A stretch of DNA of 64,000 bases from Panonychus citri (lineage: Eukaryota; Arthropoda; Arachnida; Trombidiformes; Tetranychidae): NCBI RefSeq assembly GCF_014898815.1, contig NW_026515547.1, positions 744,001 to 808,000 of the forward strand. The letters run 5' to 3'. Below are positions 60,608 through 64,000 of the stretch, piece by piece. A program made the translations under genes and the position numbers. Position 1 is the stretch's first letter; each line of letters starts with the position of its first letter. The notes beneath the pieces were generated by a model that saw only the letters and a program-made list of their open reading frames with translations, made no database searches and had not been told where the DNA came from.

Positions 60608-60705
60608 TCACCATGATGAAGAACCAGTTGAAGGTAGGATAAAGATGGAGGTGGTAGTTAGACCAGATCGAGCCGGTCCGTTGATGTTTGATCCATAAGT
60701 TTGGC
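60608..60705 (-). CDS. Orphan terminal exon of an unidentified gene
   Basis: Strong acceptor (TATCATCCTTTTCCAG) followed by 31 codons beginning QTYGSNINGPARSGLTTTS and ending GSSSW-stop, entered in phase 1. About 85 bp past the stop is an AATAAA (about 60520..60515 minus strand), so it looks like a genuine 3' terminal exon. The matching upstream exon is not obvious: the gene at 62307-63256 has its own stop, so this is either an alternative last exon of that gene or belongs to a gene whose exons are masked by the island at 60.85-61.87 kb. Family unknown. Confidence 0.45.
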
Positions 60706-60849
60706 CTGGAAAAGGATGATAACAATTAGGATGAACAATCAGAGAAATAACCTAATTGTGATTATATTTTCCCCTCGACAACAATTTTAATTAGAACCAA
60801 CAAATTTACAATTAACTAATCAATGATGACCTGATACTCTAACTGATTA

Positions 60850-61870
60850 ACTTCTAATTGATTGAATTCAACAATTTATGAAGTTCTGATCTGATAAGTA
60901 ATAGTTTTCGAGAAAACCGAGCTCGAAGTTGAAACTTCAGGTCGCTCTTTCTACGATGCACTTTCGGATCATGAAATTTTTTTTCTATCGCCAACTTTTC
61001 ATGCCCGCACAGAAAATCAAAGTTTTGGTGAAAAAAAATGCAAAGTGCTCCGGCTATAGTTCCGTTGTATTTAAATAAATGGACCGCGATTAGTCCCAAG
61101 ACGAGAATGATCTGCAACTTATTTTTGAGACTATCCTATCCCACATTGTTGATCGAGCACTTTTTCCATTTAGCCAACAGTTTTGCCGAAATGACAGCGG
61201 CCTTTGATCTTCGAACGCTAATATATCCAAAACTACAATACCTAGAGATGTCTGAATAAGTCAAATCATCGTCATTTGAAAATTCATTTCGAAAACTACT
61301 CATCAGATCAGAAAAAATAAATATATTTTGACTTGATATTCGTGGCCCTACAAATACACAAAGTCTCAACTCTTAACTCAAAAGTCAATTTTCTGCCCAT
61401 TGTCCTTTCACTTCTTCTCATTTAAATCTAAGTGCTAACTTACAGTAACTCATTGGAATTTTTGGAATATAAAATTTTCGAAAATTGAACATAAAATATC
61501 AAAAAGTGCAATTAGGTGATTATTACTATTGTATAATCTATGCTAAACACTAGTATCTATCGTTATTGATCTCAATTTTTTGCACAACTTTCCGAGAAAA
61601 GTTAGTTCTCAGTTAAGTGACTGCTCGATTTGCGTAAATTTCATGTTTTTTTGTCCGATAACTTTGTAACGATGTGTGTCGGTGTAACGATCAAATATTA
61701 TTCGTTGGCCTCCTTTGGAGCCTCGAGGCACTTACCATGTATGTTGAAAAATATTTTCAAAGATGGATACATAACTCACAAGTCTAGTGTTTAATTTGTT
61801 ACTAAAATTATTAGGTTTGAATGAGAGATAAAGTTACAGGGTATTTAAAAAAAACAAGGTGTTATTTGTC
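60850..61870. mobile_element. Compositionally distinct island, possible transposon remnant
   Basis: About 1 kb of less AT-biased sequence without the CAATTA/TGATTAA words that fill the neighbouring non-coding DNA. It has short open frames on both strands but no ATG-initiated domain. Two similar GAGAAAA-containing motifs occur at about 60907 and 61590. No terminal repeats identified. Could be a nonautonomous element or a decayed gene. Confidence 0.3.
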
Positions 61871-62306
61871 ACCCAGTAATTCATTTGATTGTTTTGGCGG
61901 GAATCAGTTTCATCAGAATCTAATTATGAGTAGGTCACCTCAAGATGACCTTTAATAAATTCTGATTCTGGTTTCACCTTGTCATCATTATCAGCGTTGA
62001 TTATCATTATTGTTCCCGTTAAATTTTCAAACTGAATTAACTTTTCCAACGTGACTTTGAATTCAGTAATTAACTTATTAATTAATCCTCTTTCCTTTTT
62101 CCTGAGTTAATATTGATCATTTTTTTTTGTTTGTAATCATTTCTAATTAGTAACAATTATTAATTATATTAACTGAAGGTAAACAATGATTAAAAGGGAG
62201 GGGAAATGATGTGATTAGATCGTAATTAGTTAAATGCATTGGTGAATGTCCGATGAAGGAAATTGATTATAGTTGATTAATTAACTTTTCCCTTTGATTG
62301 TGCTTT
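61871..62306. other. Non-coding, contains a nested inverted repeat
   Basis: At about 61914-61975 CAGAATC and GATTCTG flank AGGTCA...TGACCT around a short loop, a nested stem. The rest is AT-rich and probably the 3' UTR of the gene at 62307. Confidence 0.4.
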
Positions 62307-63256
62307 TTAAGCCTTCGATTCTCGAGAGGAAACTAACGATTCTAAATTAAGAGCTGATGTTTTAATTGTTTCATCGTAGGTGGGAGGTTGTTCAGATTCT
62401 GCTTCGATTATCTGATCAGTTTTAACTTCCTCGGTGGTAGATCCATTGGCTTCGGCTTCTTTGCTTTGTTTCGAACTGTTTAATATAAAGAAAGGTGATG
62501 TTCCGCTCGGGTCACTTTTCTCTTGATCATTGGTCTCGATTTCTGTTGGTGGGGTCAGATTGTCTTTATTGCGTCCATCGGCTGTCCAGCAAAGGGCTTC
62601 GCTGAAGGTTACGATGGAAAGAACCACAATGGCCAATAAAAGAGCCATTAATAGTCGAAGATCTTTGAAAACGGTTGAACTTTTATCGCTGACCCATCGA
62701 GTGAATGTTTGACTCTGGTCAGTTTGATAATTATGGGACAATGGAGAGACAATTGATGATGATGATGATGTGGAGGAGGAAATTTTGATCGGTTTATTTA
62801 GATGGGATGAAGATGAAGATGAGGAAGGTGATGACGATGGGAAAGCGATTACTCGGAATGTACCTGAAGTTTTTTCAAGAAAAGAATGCAAAAAAAAATA
62901 ACAGATTAGATTATATTATTAATAATATCCAATAATAAGACTGATTAGAAGTTAGGTTAATTAGTTGTTATCATGTTTGTTAATTACTTTGTTCGTGAAT
63001 TGGATTGATTGACAGACTGGAGTGTGAAAGACTTGACGATGTTGGATCGATTGTGAGATGAGGTCGAGCTCGTACAAGGAAAATTTGTCGACCATTTGAA
63101 CTGTCACCAAATAGTAAAGTGTAACTTGATCGAGATTTAATCCAGTTAGATGATGAGCTTAATTGATCAGTTAATTGTTTGTAAATATCATTGAAAAAGT
63201 GAAATGGCCAGATGAGTTCTCGATGTTGTGACTCGATAGTTTCTTCAAATGGTGAT
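62307..63256 (-). CDS. Single-pass membrane protein with a cytoplasmic PPxY motif, partial
   Basis: Two exons: 63256..62988 (acceptor TATTTCAATCTAG, phase 2 entry; weak donor CAAA/GTAATT, phase 1) and 62863..62307 (acceptor AAAACTTCAG). The 124-bp intron keeps frame: A joins GT to give S-T-F-R-V. At least one earlier exon is missing, upstream or beyond the right edge. Seen: polar region with Trp/Ser stretches; a Ser-rich segment; one hydrophobic helix LRLLMALLLAIVVLSIVTF; then an acidic tail with QPPTYDETIK, a PPxY ligand of NEDD4-family WW domains. This suggests a membrane cargo or adaptor that recruits a HECT ubiquitin ligase. No family recognised. The exon pair is good; the weak donor is the least certain point. 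Confidence 0.55.
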
Positions 63257-64000
63257 CTAGATTGAAATACAAAAAGAAAACAGAGAAAAATTAAAATTTC
63301 AATCAAATGTACAGTTAAATGATTAATTGATTATTATAATCAAATGAAAACAATCAACTTGGAATGAGGCAAATCATTAAGATTTGTCAAGAAAAAAATA
63401 ATTAGCTAATGTTAACTAACTTTTATTTTCACTCAAGTGAGAAAGTTATTATTTTTTTTCATTGTAACAATTGAACGATGGAGGTGTTAATGGAGATAAT
63501 CATGATTGAAATAGTATATTGATTAACTTGATTGAATTGATGATTATGATGAAATTGTGATGAAAAGAAATTGAAAATAATAGTAACGATAGAGATTCTC
63601 TATTCATTGAAGCGAACCTTAGATTTTAAATTCTTGAAAGTTAATTGTTGATTCTTGAATTAACCATGAGAGTCCGGTCAGTGAACTGTCCAACTAAATT
63701 AAACTGGAATAGTTTAAGTTTACACTTAAATTTGATTGTTAAACAATTGAAATTTAATCAATCAACTGAGTACAAGAACCAGATACATATAACAAGAATA
63801 GGAAAGAAAAACTTTTCCAACTAAACCAAATTAACTTGCTAATTTTATCATTCTAATCATTGTAACAATTAAAGTTTCAATTTGATTTATTTTTTTTCTC
63901 ATCCTCTTTACTTACAATTACAATCAAATCATCTGATTGTAATCAAGTGAAAGTTAATCATATTGTCAAGTATAAATGTCAAACCTTTTTATTTTCATCT
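63257..64000. other. Non-coding at the right edge
   Basis: AT-rich; expected to be intron of the membrane-protein gene, since its known 5' exon begins at an acceptor. I could not find a convincing upstream exon. Confidence 0.4.

Noticed and set aside
60854..61117. 87-aa minus ORF in the island
   Set aside because: It opens at TTG, contains no ATG and shows no domain.

Overview
The window is nuclear DNA of a small-genome arthropod. Evidence: AT-rich non-coding sequence, genes split by short GT-AG introns (about 100-200 bp), long CT and GAT microsatellites, and animal-specific protein families (SLC22 transporter, Bcl-2 family, LDL-receptor class A modules, ELO-type membrane protein, a giant Thr/Ser-rich mucin). 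I lean towards a trombidiform (spider-mite-like) mite from overall style, but nothing here proves the species. Gene density is low: about eight host loci in 64 kb.

Layout. 1-856 (-): 5' part of an SLC22/organic-ion MFS transporter, running off the left edge. 2446-3718 (-): two-exon Bcl-2 family protein of Bok/Debcl type. 7173-16094 (-): secreted mucin-like protein, with an LDLa exon followed by one 8.57 kb exon carrying repeated YTTYTYFTT modules. Its signal-peptide exon may be the phase-compatible exon at 44250-44574, giving a 28 kb intron. 18670-28673 (-): an almost intact Ty3/gypsy LTR retrotransposon in that interval. 49783-50694 (-): intronless ELO-family-like protein without the catalytic histidine box. 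54935-56212 (+): four-helix membrane protein. 59694-60266 (-): small secreted protein with two LDLa domains. 60608-60705 (-): orphan terminal exon. 62307-63256 (-): two exons of a single-pass membrane protein with a PPTY motif. The remainder is non-coding DNA and microsatellites, plus a compositionally distinct island at about 60.85-61.87 kb.

The retrotransposon is the most unusual object. It has 356/370 bp LTRs (three small indels), a primer-binding site, a purine-rich tract and a single gag-pol frame (zinc knuckle, protease, RT, RNase H, integrase). In the env position is a second 712-aa protein unlike an envelope: a Cys-rich RING/TRAF-like zinc-binding N-terminus, a basic linker, and a DEDDh 3'-5' exonuclease domain of the REXO/ISG20 type with its five catalytic residues apparently present. 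The element also carries about 18 hairpins sharing a near-constant 9-nt core (usually AAGGTCCTC or GAGGTCCTT on the + strand) between arms of different but self-complementary sequence. They lie both in ORFs and in the 1.35 kb gap between ORFs. I found no equivalent armed copy elsewhere in the window. An LTR element with its own exonuclease and a dispersed RNA-hairpin family is my candidate for the undescribed system.

Several predicted ORF starts are at non-ATG codons. The starts given here use the first in-frame ATG or a splice site.
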